A stretch of 64,000 nucleotides of DNA from Trematomus loennbergii (GCA_012861695.1 JAAOOA010000483.1:155001-219000), one strand, 5' to 3'; shown: positions 34,281 to 47,272, counted from the stretch's first letter. Numbers and translations: made by a program. Notes: generated from the sequence alone by a model not told the origin.

Positions 34281-37200
34281 ACTGCCTAATGCAGTGGGAG
34301 CCGGCCCGCCTATAGCCCCGTGCACCGTCCCGTCTCCGCCACCGGAGGCTTGCAAACACCGGAGGCCCCCGTAGGCTGCAGAGCTTTGTGGGTCCCGCGG
34401 TCTATTCACACTCCCTGCACTTCTGGGGCTTTATATCATCTCCCAGCAGCTTGGGAGGTTGTCTGAGCCTCAGCCCCGGGTTCTGTGCCTCTCAGTTTGG
34501 TGTCGGGACGGTTTCTGATGCTGCAGGCCCACACAAGCTGCACACACTCTTAAAAGCACAGGTTTGGGAACAACATGCATTGGAAATAACTCAAAATCAG
34601 CCATTGTGTTCAGATTTAGGAGCTTATTTCAAAGGGAAACTACTTAAAACATGAGCAAACTAGAAATTAGTATTCAATAAAAACACATGTGGATATTAAA
34701 TATAGTCTTAAACGGATATTGTATCCAGAGTTAGGAGCTTAAAGTGAAACTACTTGAAAGGTAGGCCGACATTGAATTAAAAATAGGAATCACAAACATT
34801 TAAGCTAGTATTCAATAAGAACACATGTGGGATGTTAAATAGGGTCTAAAACGTGATATTTCGTCCATTACATTCTATTTTCAAAGTTGTTATGAACTGC
34901 TCCCGGGTGAACAAACATGGTAGCTCTCCATAAAAAGCATCTGTGTGTGCATTTTGGGAATAATGTGTATCTGTACTGCATAGTAACAGAGTGTAAACTG
35001 GATTTTATTAAAGTATTTGCATTGCTGGTTTCTTAAGTCATCACTCGTCATATTGTTTTTGGACATTATGACCTAAGCATGGGACTGTTTTGGTCCTGTC
35101 ATTATACTTGATGGAGCGCGACCACATCCTCACATGTCTGCATGAAAAACCATAACAACACTTTATTTTTGTTTGTCTGGGACAGGCGTGGACCTACTGA
35201 CTGCTGTTTTGTTTTGTTGTGGAAGAGCTTTCTGTTTTACTCTTAAGACAAACAGATATTTTTCATTCACCTTTTTTCATTTTACACCAGCATTTTGAAG
35301 CAGCAAATGAATAGGAGTGAGGCATTGAGTTGAATTAAAGTGAACTGAATTCACATGAATTGAAGTGGGAGTAAAAGGCAGATAATGAAAAAGTGAGAGC
35401 AGCGACAGAAAGAGAGACTGCAGCCCATCTGTGAGTCTCGGCCTCGCACCGCAGGACTCAAAGAGGGGTCAGCCCGGAGAGAAAGAGAGGAGGAGGGGGG
35501 GACATCTCTCCACCAGTCATCTTCCCACAAACACAACGGGCCTTTGATTCGTTTGTTTGGACACACACATTCATGTCTAATTGTTGTTTTTCTTTTTTAG
35601 TGTACCCCACAAGGCGCCCATGCATCATGCAGGCCGAGCGGTCCTGCTCTGAACCGCAGCCTTTCTCCCTCTGAGAGATCCACACAGCCCTAATTATAAC
35701 GGGAGTCAATGTCCGTGTTTACATCAATGAAGACTGGAAATATAGCCGGCATCCTAACAAGGCACTTAGGCACGCACTATTTTAAACATTGTAATTTTGT
35801 GAAATATCAAAAATCAAAATTAGCTGTTTTCGTTTATATGAATGAAAACAGACTTCTTCCTTGGCTCTAACGAGGGTATTTGATGGCAATTAAACCTCTG
35901 TTTAATGCTCTTCCTGGAAATTCTAGATTAGCTTGGATTTAATTAGATTAGATCATATTTCATGTATTTATCCAAAATGTGGGAAAAGTAAGGCCTGACA
36001 CGGGTTCAAAATAAAATAGAAAAAACATAAACAGTAAATATATACATAAGTAGGAAAATATATATCTTTATCCAATTAAACTCTGACGCAGGACGTACCA
36101 GTCAGTAACCAGACTTTAAGGCTTTAATTTAGTCCCCTCTCATGTCATTATTGTATTAGAGCAATGGCTGTGAGCTGTAGTTAGACCGGCTCAGATAGGG
36201 GACTCTTTAAGTGTTTAAGCCCTAAACTGTCCTTGAATATGAAAGTGCACCAGCCCCCCTGAACTCATTTGTCATAACTTCCCTCCAGCATTCACTATTT
36301 CTCCTGCCAAAAAAAAAAGCTCATCTGACTATTTAACACCCATTTTTCATAGTCTAGCAGAGGCCGGATGTCATTCTTTTTTCTTTTTTTAATTCTGCCC
36401 TAATCCGTCTTTATCCCCGTCTAATCTCCATTCATTGTAAGACAAAAAAACAACATTATGCAGGTGAATGAAGGGGTTAAGAAAATAAGTCTCCAGCATT
36501 GCACCGAGCGCCTGAGAGCTGCATGATGCAGTGAAAGCTGAAAGACATGTTCTCCATTTCCACACACTGATGCTGACTGTGTTCTTCATACACCAACTCC
36601 TGGGCCACCAGATAACATCATCCATTACATCATTCTTAAAAAAAATGATAATATCAATTCCATTAGCATAAATAGCGTGAGATAATTCATTGAATAATCA
36701 TATCCAGATCTAAATGGTCGATTCATTAAGCAGACTGCTGATTTATATACACACATTAATCATTTATTAAATACAAACAATTAATTGGTGTTAATAAACT
36801 ACATATGGTTGCACATAGTAGGGACTAAATATAATAATACAAATATGTAAGCTATTATTATTGTATGTTGTTTTAATTATAATTCCAATAAAAAAAAAGG
36901 TTATATTTTCCTATTCCTATCCATTATTGTTGGAATTATTATTGTTTTTGTATTTATTTTTTACAGAACTAAAATGTTTTCTTACAGAATGGGCTCGATG
37001 ACAGTTGCAGCTGCGCCTGTCGAAGTGGTTTTAATTTAATCTGTCAAATTACATTTTCCCAGAGCGCGCCAGGCCTAATGAAGCCTGGGTTTGGGAGGAT
37101 GTTTGCAGTTGCGCTTGGCAGAGAACTCTGGCTGGTTTCAACATTGCCTTGTGTTTCAAAGAATACTTTTATGAGTTTATTTTCCTTTAAAATATAATTT

Positions 37201-37440
37201 CTCAGCTCCTGAGCTTGGCAGAATGTCCACATTGTGGCGAAATAGGCTATAAATCCCACCATTTATGCAGGCCGATATTCATTACAATGAAATATTCAAA
37301 TTCACATCAGGGTTAAGGCAGTGTCTCCTTTAATTTCCTGGACGTTTGTACTAGCAAAACATATCGTTTTTTTTTTAAACATTTTGACAAATTAGTTAGA
37401 AAAAATGAACATAAATAATTCACTCCTCTGTTTAATATGA
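34281..37440. other. Non-coding stretch, partly CpG-rich
   Basis: A CpG-enriched patch lies at 34290-34410. The rest is AT-rich complex sequence. Near 34560-34860 a short segment is repeated imperfectly (AACACATGTGGATATTAAATA and a similar stretch about 145 bp later). No exon is supported. Confidence 0.35.
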
Positions 37441-37790
37441 TCAGGAAGCCCAGAGAAGCAAATGAGGTCAGAACTAAAGCGTCTGATTTAAGAGAACCAA
37501 GGGCCTAAATTAAACGCTTCTCCCTCAAGGCAAATGTGAAGTCAGGATGACCTAAGCGACACGAATTCCGTCTGAATAAATTGTCTGGCCACACGGCTCT
37601 TGCACACATGCCCTTGGTTAGGTCGTCTCCTTTTGTGAGACTTCCCACAGATTCCCTACGTAACTCAATCTGTCGACAATCAATACCCTGCCCAGAGCCC
37701 ATTGAATAAATACATTATTCAATTATTTGGCAAGCTACGCAGCATGCATCCCATTTTCATCTCAGGAAATGTAATGCAGAAATGGATTTA
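37441..37790. promoter_or_regulatory. Candidate conserved non-coding element
   Basis: A 350-bp block without repeats and with dense motif-like words (GAATAAATTGTCTGGCC, CAATCAATACCCTGCCC, GAATAAATACATTATTCAAT). Its even composition contrasts with the surrounding AT-rich DNA. It is the strongest enhancer-like texture in the desert but remains inference. Confidence 0.3.
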
Positions 37791-37868
37791 GCTCAATGGT
37801 GCTCCAAATGGAAAAGAAAATAATTCACTTTTAGTAGACTTTTGCCACTATTTTGTAACGTACAATAT

Positions 37869-38050
37869 TCAAAGGCTTTATTGTCATAAGCACAGTAGCT
37901 ACAGTGTATATGGTAATGACAATCTTAAGTCCTAAGTTCCTCCAACAGTGCAACATAATCTATACAAGACATAAAACTAATTTAGAAAAACAATACAATA
38001 GTGCAAGAAGAAACCGAGTAGAATAAAATATTGCAAGAGTATCCAATGTG
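37869..38050 (-). repeat. LINE-like tail fragment
   Basis: The segment AAAGGCTTTATTGTCATAAG followed by CACAGTAGCTACAGTG reads on the minus strand as a sequence ending in ...GACAATAAAGCCTTT, typical of the 3' end of a retroposon. The family is not certain. Confidence 0.4.
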
Positions 38051-41000
38051 TGAGTAGTGCAGATGTTGCACAGCATGTTATAAGTCTAAATAATTCCAAT
38101 ACTGCCAGAGGAGTTTATTCCACTATGGTGGCAGCAGAAGCAGGTGTTTCTCCATAGTATTTGGGAGGGTCCCACCATGGGTTTAAAGACACCGCCATCC
38201 CTGGTCCCCCTGCTTCACCTTCCTCTCTTCAGGCCGGCCTGCTGCTCTCCTCCCCCTCCTCCTCTTCTTGAGCCTTTGATCAAAGCTGGCCTCTCTACCA
38301 CAGCTGCCCATCAGGGGGCTCCTCACCCTCACCTACAACAACACTGCCTGCTGGGCCTCCCTCTCTGATGCACACACATGGGTGCAAACACACAGGGATC
38401 CCACACACAGATGAAGCCCCCCAGAAGTCTCAGAAAACGTATATATTGATTTCTGATAAACAAGCAAACGGGGAAGTTTTTACTCAAGAAATGTGTGTGA
38501 GCGACCTAGAGATGAGAAACAACAAGTCACTCATCGTGCGTGTGTTTCTCTGTTTGTGTCCGTGTCTTGAGGTTTGCACACAAGAAATAACACAGGTTCA
38601 TATGTGTTTTGGCCAAGTGAAAGAGACAGGGAATGTTATCCAGAGTACATGCTATGATTCCACTGAGCAAACACATTATGTGCTGGGAGCTGCATTTTCC
38701 ACATACAAACAGACACCAGAACAAACAAGCAGCACAGCTTGCTTACACGTGTAGGACTGTGCGTGGTTCCACCTGTAAGCTTTTATCTGAAGGCCTGGTG
38801 CCCGAGTTACTTCCTCCTCTGTACTTTACCTCAAAACTCCTCTCATTTTGCATGTGTACCCCCAATTATAGACACAAGAAACACTTTGGTCTGCCTTCCA
38901 GAGGCTGTGAGAACGTTCCCCTACAGAATTTGTACAAACTCTTATGTTTTAGTCATGGTGGCGGGCGGCAAATGTTTGTTTCTTTTCTTTGTCTTTCTTG
39001 TTGGTTTCTCTTTGAAAATCCACTGCTCTCCTCCAGAAACTGGAAGTAATCCTGTTGAAACATCTGGTGATGACTCAGGCTGCATATCAGATACACATCA
39101 CATGTGATTCATTATCCTGAGGTTGGCCTGTCCCGGGCAAATTGGACTTTGTATATTTTCAGACAGTCCCATGCATATACATGGGACCCGGCTGTGATGA
39201 CACATCGGCCCGATGAAAGTGTTTCCAGTGTTTGTGTCCCGGGTTCAAAGGGGCTGATGGGTACCTCCGCTGGTGATGTGACACAGGAACACCTTGGGCC
39301 AATCCTCTCCACCCTCACCTGTGCCCCTGAGCCCCCCCCCATCTACCCCCCGTCACCCCTCCTCCCCAACAACGCTGGGGTCAATTAACTAATTAAGTGC
39401 CAATTAAAGCATTAACCGCCTCCCGGAGGTTGTGAGGTGGCACTGGGGTGGGACGTGGAGCAAGTGGCCACGGGCTGAACCACAACGAGTTCAAAAGGGT
39501 TTTATTTCCTGACAACACAAAGAGGAAGGTTGGCCAGCGTGGAGAGAGAGAGGATGACTTCAGTATATTTAATATCATCGCCTGGTAGCAGTCTCAGGAA
39601 ATAAAACAACATCCTTTCCAACTATCAAATGATGCTTTGTTAATCGTGACGTAAAAAGGACGAGCTCAATCTGTAAAGAAATAAATGAGGTATTTTTTTC
39701 AATGCTATTGCGATTATTTGGGTCTAATACACAATGTGACTTCAGTTTGATAATTCTTAAACTGGGTTTTTATTATTCACTTTCCAGAAAAATAAACACT
39801 GCTTTGATTTTATATTCCTGTTTTTTAAAGTTTTAAAGTGTGCGTGTGTGTGTGTGCGTGGTGCGTGCGTGCGTGTGTGTGTGTGTCACAGGGTAATTGA
39901 AATCACCTGCATTCCTGTTTATCACTAGTTGTGTTTGTCACCAAGAGGGGGGGGGGGAGGACTTCATTCCTGTTGTCATGCAAAACAATCTTAATTTTGG
40001 TTTGCTATTACAAGAGCAACACGTAACAAAATGACTGTGCTGCGCAACTACGGTCTTCTGGCTCTTTTTGTTTGGATACGGTGTGTGGGACAGACTTCCT
40101 TGCATGAGCTATCTCAGCGGACAAATCGTTTTTTTGTAAACATTCGCTTCAACATGTGGTTTAATCCGGCAGGTGCTATGTGGGTGGAGGTTACCACACA
40201 GTGCCGAGATGAACCCAAGGACGTCTCTGAAAGTTAATTAAATAAACGTAACTTTGTTATACCAACTAAGTAACAAAATAAGAGTTACTTCCTAATATTG
40301 GACCCACGTCTAGCTGTGTTAAACCCCGCATAGACACAACTACCGCTAACACCTCCAGCTCTGTGCGGAGTACAGTGTTCTCTCTGTGTGTGATTCTTTT
40401 TCCTCCCATGAACCCCTGCTGCTGGCCTGGACTTTGCTTAAACCTCCAACAGTCAGATGTGAAGGGGGGAACGGAGAGTCAATGAGGTAAAAAGCATGAA
40501 GGGCGACATCCATACCTCTTCAGAGGGGTGGATGTACAGGGCGAAGGGCGGATACATAAGTAGCCGTGCATGTCCATGTGAAGCTCAAATGTCCCCTTGT
40601 CGAGTCGGGGTCAATTTGCTCTCAGTTTAACATGTCATTTTAAACGGCCATTCATTAAATAAAAACACTTAATCTTAAATCACTTCCTGTAGGTTATTGC
40701 AGCAATTTTATGGTTGATTTTCACATTTAATTTTAAAAGCAAATCTACTCATTATGTAGACTTAGAGGTGAATTCAACTTTGCTGCCTCGCATAGGGCAT
40801 ACAGCCCCATGGAAAATGAGTTCCTGTTTGCAAGACCCGGGTCCAAATCCTGTCCGTTACCTATACGTCCTGAGAGCAGCTGTGATCCGACTTCACTGCG
40901 ATACCTGCTCCCAGCGAGTCTGTGTAAGGGTTAGCCTCGCTCCCCACAGGACCAGTTATTGGACATATTTCCTCCACATTGAGGACCAGCAGGCTGTGTG

Positions 41001-41193
41001 TCCCTGGCTCCCCTTCACACCGTGTTTACCCGGGCCGGACGCCACCTCCCTTTCAGCAGGTTCACACGGAGTTCTGGGGTTTCAACTGGCCGAGGGACGC
41101 CTGAGTCTCAAGACATCACATCATCGTGACATGATGGCAGAGAGGGTAACAGAGCGAGGTGCTGCTAAATACACACTGCCCTTAACTAAGGAA
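38051..41193. other. Non-coding stretch with short GT/GC repeat
   Basis: Contains a GT/GC-rich microsatellite at 39838-39887 and a G run near 39947-39957. Open frames at 38368-39107 overlap on both strands and lack splice or domain support. A long frame at 40714-41376 runs into the hAT element at 41194 and is not a gene. Confidence 0.4.
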
Positions 41194-41582
41194 CAGTGGT
41201 TTAAAGTAACCAAGTACATTTACTCAAGTACCGTACTTAAGTACAATTTTGAGGGACTCAGTTTACTTGAGTATATCAATTCTTTGCTACTTGTACTTCT
41301 ACCCCACTACAATTCAGAGGTAAATCGTTTACTCCACTACATTTATTTAATACCTTTAGTTACTTTGCAGATTTAGTTTAATGGTGTGATATATAATCAA
41401 CCCTTAAATTAGGCTTTAGTTACACCTGCATCAATAACTATAATCAAAACATATAATGGGCCGATATATTTTGATAATAATGTTTCTACTTTTACTTGAG
41501 TAACATATTGATTCAGGACTTTTACTTATCAGAGTATTCCTACACTTTTACTTGAGAACAAGATCTGAGTACTTTTCCTCTG
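41194..41582. mobile_element. hAT miniature element (CAGTGGTG/CCACCTCTG family), copy 3
   Basis: The flanks CTAAGGAA (41186-41193) and CTCAGGAA (41583-41590) match at 7 of 8. The start CAGTGGTTTAAAGTAACCA and interior follow the 33180 element closely, including ACTTCTACCCCACTACAAT, with a diverged right end (TACTTTTCCTCTG). Confidence 0.8.
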
Positions 41583-42319
41583 CTCAGGAATGGAGGGCAA
41601 AAGGACAGATGAAATGGATCAGAGTAAAATAATATTGTCTGAGATTGTGACGACTAAATGATGTAGTTCTCGCTGAGTGAGTAGGTTAAGCTTTAAGATG
41701 TAATCTGTCTCACCTTTAAGGCATTTTGGTGAGACAGGGGATAATGAATGGGAGGCAAAAGTTTTCATAAGCTCTGTGGCTTCCAAGGCATTCGTACAAA
41801 TGTTATGTGAGAGGGGAAAAGACACCATGGGAGTGAGGAGTGTGAGGAGGAGGAGTGACACAGAAAGGAGGAAGACAAGGAGTTGGGAGGAATGTCCCAA
41901 TACAAACAACAAGCCAACACAAGTGACTGCAACTGTCAGGCATTATCAGCCCTGTGCATGGCCAGATATTCCTACGATGCACACAAGCATGCACATTCAC
42001 ACAAACGGACAATCAGAGGAATGCTGACAGCAACTGTTCCTGCAGTGCCGAGAGGGAATCTGAAGAATGGTACAGTGAGGAATTTCAGATATCTAAAGCA
42101 ATCTTTCACTTTCCTCCTAGTGAAGGAATTTAAGCTCTTACTGTTTTGTGAACATCTGAGACTCATTCATCAACCAACTCTGTGTGTCCTGAATCAATGC
42201 TTCGACTAAACTCAAAACAAAAGGACAGACGCTGCTGTTCTATAAGCAGGACTACAGCGTAAATGTTAAATGTCTTTGTATCCTGGGGGGGATACAGTTG
42301 TTTGATAGACTGGCCATGT

Positions 42320-42540
42320 GTAACACGGGTGTAATATTGTGTACAATGGGGTTATAACAGTGTAACTACAATGAAATACGGGTGTAATATTGATGTGAAA
42401 TGGGTCAAATAACAGTGTTATAGGCGTGTAACATAGAGTACAGGTTTAATAATGTTTAAAATGGGTAAAATAGAGGTGTAACGTTGGTTAATAAGGAATA
42501 TGTGGGTTTAATACATGTGTGAAATGATTTAATAGATGTG
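42320..42540. repeat. Degenerate edge of the minisatellite
   Basis: Short motifs such as GGGTGTAATATTG and GTGTAACATAGAG recur without a fixed register. This is probably an older, decayed part of the same tandem array. Confidence 0.6.
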
Positions 42541-43180
42541 TAATAGCGATGTAATATGGGTGTAATAACGGAGTAGTAAATGTGTAATACGGGTGTGATA
42601 ATGGTGTAATAGAGATATAATGTGGGTGTAACAACGGAGAAGTAAAGGTGTATACGGTGTGATAATGGTGTAATAGAGATATAATGTGGGTGTAATAACG
42701 GAGTAGTAAATGTGTAATACGGGTGTGATAATGGTGTAATAGAGATATAATGTGGGTGTAATAACGGAGTAGTAAATGTGTAATACGGGTGTGATAATGG
42801 TGTAATAGAGATATAATGTGGGTGTAATAACGGAGTAGTAAATGTGTAATACGGGTGTGATAATGGTGTAATAGAGATATAATGTGGGTGTAATAACGGA
42901 GTAGTAAATGTGTAATACGGGTGTGATAATGGTGTAATAGAGATATAATGTGGGTGTAATAACGGAGTAGTAAATGTGTAATACGGGTGTGATAATGGTG
43001 TAATAGAGATATAATGTGGGTGTAATAACGAAGTAGTAAATGTGTAATACGGGTGTGATAATGGTGTAATAGAGATATAATGTGGGTGTAATAACGGAGT
43101 AGTAAATGTGAATACGGGTGTGATAATGGTGTAATAGAGATATAATGTGGGTGTAACAACGGAGAAATCTGGGTGCAATA
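42541..43180. repeat. 66-bp minisatellite, about 9-10 units
   Basis: The phrase GGGTGTGATAATGGTG recurs at 42591, 42721, 42787, 42853, 42919, 42985 and 43051, exactly 66 bp apart after the first two, with further units at about 42655 and 43116 carrying one-base losses. Central units are nearly identical. Each unit is itself made of about five to six GTGTAAT-like subunits of 10-13 bp. Because 66 is divisible by 3 and the minus strand lacks stops in two frames, long repeat translations with a 22-residue period (HPYYTFTT..., THLLLRYY...) appear. I see no start, splice or promoter context for them. Confidence 0.95.
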
Positions 43181-46100
43181 AGGTTGTGATAATGGTGTAA
43201 TAGAGCAGTAATAATGTGTAATATGGGTGTTACATGGGTGTAATTTAAGAAAAATCAATCAATTAATTTTCAAAAATACTTAAAAGTGATTGCGCAATTA
43301 AGGGTTAAACGAGCAGACCTTTATGAAATATTACCCTGCTGCTACCTCCAACTCCTCCCTCCCTCTCCCTCTACTGAATGTTTCTTCTGGCACTCCGCTC
43401 CCCTGTCTGTGTGCATCAACAAACACATGAAGAGGAACCAGCAACTGTATTAACAGATGGCCAGAGTCAATAAAACACACACAAATCAAGTGTTGGACAC
43501 ATCTGTTGTACGTGGAGTCTGACTAATCTTTCTGTGTGGTTTTTCGACAGCAGTGATGGAATCGCAGCAGCTCGGCCAGATTAGAGGGGACGGGGCAGAT
43601 CACCCAGGGGGCCGCAGGCAGCTTTGTAATGGATCGTAGAACGGAGATAAAGCCCCGATAGAGGCCAGGGGGGACGTGTTTCGGTCAGATAGAGTCAGTA
43701 GCGTGGATAAGAGCCAGAAATGAATGTCCTATCATGTTTTCATTAGCTTACTGTGGAGAAAGCTTTCTATAAAGTGTTTATGGAGCCATTATCTGAGTCA
43801 AGTTGAATGTTTACAAGACACCGGCAACACAGAAGGTTACAGAAATCCTTAACCACTAAACATGAGGATATGGATAAATTACTTCACCGTACAGCGTGTC
43901 ATTTTATATTGTGATATCATATTAAAGAGTGTTTGTTAACTGAATAGGTATCCGCATTATAATGAGAAGTAGCAGGCTTTACATAAGAGCACTGAAAATA
44001 AAAATATTATTCTTACATCAAATATATAAATGAAACCACTTTCAATAACCCATCTATTCATGTTCATTTTAAAATCATATAAGGCCTTTTTTTTTTACCT
44101 TAAAATCACACACTTGTTAAACTAAGAGAACTAACTACTTGACTAAATCAAACTATTTCATAACTCTAATGCAACAGTGATAAGCCACACATGCAGTCAT
44201 GCTCACAGTTTTCCCATTCTTCCCATAGATAATAAAAAGATAGCTTCCAGCACGGTAAAACTTCTGACAGTTGAAGGATTTCAAACTCTTCATAAAACAC
44301 TAAATACATAATAAAATGCAAATCGTTTGGTGCTTAACGAACTTGAAATATCCAATAAACGTTAAGGTGGCTGAGCCTCACACCTGATTTATGCTCGACA
44401 CATCCACAAGGCACGTCACACCATCGGACCATCGGCAGGTTGTCGCCTGTCTATGTTCAAATAACATCTTTGTAAATAGCAAAATGAACTTTTAGGAGAT
44501 TTAAGACCATTAATCTGCCGTGAAGAGAAACCGGCAGCGAGCATAAAAGAGCACACTTCTCCTCAATACGATAAAGCGGCAGATCATGTCCGTGTGGAAA
44601 GCTTAACCGAGGTTTGAGGCTCAAACGGCATTACGGCTGTGTCAAGTTTGTTGAAATGTTTGGGACAGTCGACTCACTAACTGTGTGACAGAGAGAAGTA
44701 CTGTAGCTGCTGGATGCAGCTAATAAAATATACAAGACAGACAGTGATTAACTGAGATAGTAAAAACACAGGGAAGAATTGTAATGACCAAAACGGAGAA
44801 AATACTGAAGAGAAAAAACACAGAGAGACAATCAGTCTGACAACATCCTAATTAAAGAATTAAAAGGGCCTAATAGATCCTTCTATCTCAACAAAGTTAT
44901 TTTGAGACACCAATGCCTTGTGTTTTACTATAATTCATTAGTTATTGCTGGGTACATTTTATAGGAATTGTAATGACATAATGAGGTTGTAGATTATTCT
45001 TCAGAGGGCTTTAGTATTTATTGAGTTGCACAACCATGGCAGCATTTGTTGCTGACACGTCCACTCCAGCAGCCTCTTGCGTCAATGGAAAGTCAAACAT
45101 TACCAGTGAGATTTCATTGGGGAATAAGCCATTATGGAAAGGCCAGCCCTGCAGTGAGTGGAGTGGTGTGACAGTGAATGGCTGCTGCCGGTGATTACAG
45201 GCCAGGTTAATGCTGCACAATGTTAATCCTCCATTTGTCTGAAAACACATCAAACAAAAATATCGCAAAAGCTGACTATAGCGGTGAGCTGGCTGCGAAA
45301 TAATAAATGTTGAAAAAAGAATTCCCAAACATCAAACAGATGTAATCAGATGAGGTCGATAAGCATTCGGGGCTCGGTTAATTCCCAACAAATTATCTAA
45401 TCCAGATGTTGCACTCTTAGTGTAAACACGGTGCCCAGCAGAATCATAAAACAAATAAGCATGAAAAAGGTTTAAAGTTTCAAACAGAGCCTAACCCTGG
45501 GCCGAGACCTTTCCACTGAGGGGGAAAAAAAGAAAAGAAAAGAAAAATCCACACCACACACCCCCCTCTGCTGCCTTCTTGAAACAGGAAAATGTAAATA
45601 TGGTAATATTTAGCACGTGTTTTAAAACAGATCGGTTTTCTCAAGCAGGGAGAAGCAGAGGGAGAGGAGAGAGAGAGAGAGGCAGACGGGGAGGAAAAGG
45701 AAGGGGAAAAAAGCAGGCCACACACGATAGAAAGGCCTCCTCGGATTTGTGTGTGTGTCCCAGTCTGTGCGATGTGGACAGGCTGCGGCTTCCTCTGTTT
45801 GCACACGGCCCCACCAAGAGCCCGAAACCCGGCGCTGATGGCCTTGACACGCTCCAAAACACCAAACTGGATCTGTCACACTGTGAGTCTAGAGAGTCAA
45901 CAACAACTTAACAATAGGAAAACACCACTCCAACGGGTCATATCATCCATCTGTACGCCGCGGCCATTTTTCATGGAGGGAAAATAGGAGGTAGATAAAG
46001 GAGGGGGGGGGACGGGGACGAGAGAGAGGAACAGGGAGAGAGAGCAGAGGGAGGAGCAGAAATGGAAACATATGGATGTGTTTAAGGACCACCAGGGAAG

Positions 46101-46866
46101 GGAAACTTGTGCATTTTCGCATAAACCCTGATAAACTCCAAATATGTAATTACACGGGGTTTAAGGCTTGTCTGTTGCCGATTCATTCAGGAATTTCTGG
46201 TTACGTCTCTCTGAGAGTTGGGGTGTAACGGGGCTCTTTATCGTTCTCAAGTGGCGGATCTGCTGGGCTTTAGTGCGGCCGAGCCTTCCACACACACTCA
46301 GCCCGGGACCTGCTCAGTGTGAGAGTGCCATTGTCGTCCCCCCAAACCCCCCCCCCCCGCCTATTTAACAAGGCGGTGTGTGAAAGAAGAAAGCAGTCAA
46401 AAGAAATACCTCCAACTACATAAAAAGGCAAAAAGGAGTGGCACCGTCGTAAAGTACCTGCAGCATGTTTAAAGGTTTCATCACGACGCAATATTTATAG
46501 TTCTTCGATTCCTTGTCAGTGTTTGTAGCCAATTTGTTGAGCTCCAATAAATAGACCGGCCTATTTATCAGCAGACCACATGGCAGCCATTTATGGCACC
46601 TAACAAGAGGCAGATGTGTTTTGTATATGTTTTCACATGCAGGTTTGACGCGCTGACAGGCCGAGACAGATAGCTGAGATGTACAACCTCTGTCCTCGCT
46701 GCAGCACCGGCTGTAAACATCAGCTCTGATTAGACCGTGGAGAACACAAACATGCCTCTCTGGACATCCCGAGCCTTATTTGTCTTCCCGTGACAAAGGT
46801 TTTTTGATTCATACTCCGGCTGAGTCCCTTTGACTGACGTGCGCTGAGGGAGTGCGCACCTTTTCC
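43181..46866. other. Non-coding stretch with candidate regulatory block
   Basis: The interval 45010-45420 is non-repetitive and enhancer-like (CATTATGGAAAGGCCAGCCC, CACAATGTTAATCCTCCATT). Purine-rich GA and AAAAG runs occupy 45520-45550, 45655-45715 and 46000-46060. A C run lies at 46348-46357. No exon is supported. Confidence 0.35.
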
Positions 46867-46964
46867 TGTTGCCTGTGAGGCCTGTGCATGCGTGTCTATG
46901 TGAGCGTGAACACAAACTGTGCGTTTAAAGAAAGTGTCTATTTCTTTGTACTTCCTTGTATTGT
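46867..46964 (+). repeat. Local duplication, copy 1
   Basis: The segment starting GCCTGTGAGGCCTGTGCATG and ending CTTTGTACTTCCTTGTAT recurs at 47273-47385 with short insertions there. The two copies are in direct orientation, about 400 bp apart. Confidence 0.75.
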
Positions 46965-46968
46965 GTCA

Positions 46969-47235
46969 AACAACATTGACCAATAGAAATATACCTTATG
47001 AAAGCAAAAGCAATTGTTCTAGCTTTCTTTTTTATCCAAGGGCCCTTTAAGAATTTAAAACACATAAATACTATTGACCACTTATTACAGTATTTATTCT
47101 GAGGTGCTGTTACCTTGTCTTTATTATTCCTGCAACTTTATTGCACCATAATGTCTGTGTTTTTTTTACGTAAAGTATGTTTTATGTTGCAGGAACCTGA
47201 GACTTAAGATTTTCATTGCCAAAACTACACTGTAG
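46969..47235 (+). repeat. Interspersed repeat of unknown family, copy 1
   Basis: Begins CAAACAACATTGACCAAT and ends TTCATTGCCAAAACTACACT. It aligns over its length with 48666-48943 (shared words CATCCAAGGG or TATCCAAGGG, TTTATTGCAC, ATGTCTGT, ATGTTTTATGTT). The 3' part also matches 14905-14958. The TTGCAC...TTTATGTT...CAAGGA...CATTGCC pattern resembles the 3' tail of a fish LINE, but the family is not certain. It lies between the two copies of the local duplication. Confidence 0.6.
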
Positions 47236-47272
47236 CTAAAAATCTGCAACTAAAGGGTAACTTCGCTGCTGC

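Noticed and set aside
38368..39107. Cluster of overlapping plus-strand frames of 122-138 codons
   Set aside because: Three frames overlap each other and a minus-strand frame. None has splice borders, domain content or codon bias.
40714..41376. Plus-strand open frame of 220 codons
   Set aside because: Its last third lies inside the hAT miniature element at 41194-41582 and the remainder has no domain, conserved motif or splice context. It is best explained as chance plus repeat.
42541..43180. CRISPR-like regularly spaced repeat
   Set aside because: Units are contiguous with no unique spacers, and the context is a vertebrate nuclear genome.
42456..43258. Two long minus-strand frames with a 22-residue tyrosine/histidine/threonine-rich period as a repeat protein
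   Set aside because: They are produced by the 66-bp minisatellite. Both frames are open at once, which is expected from the repeat and not from a real protein.
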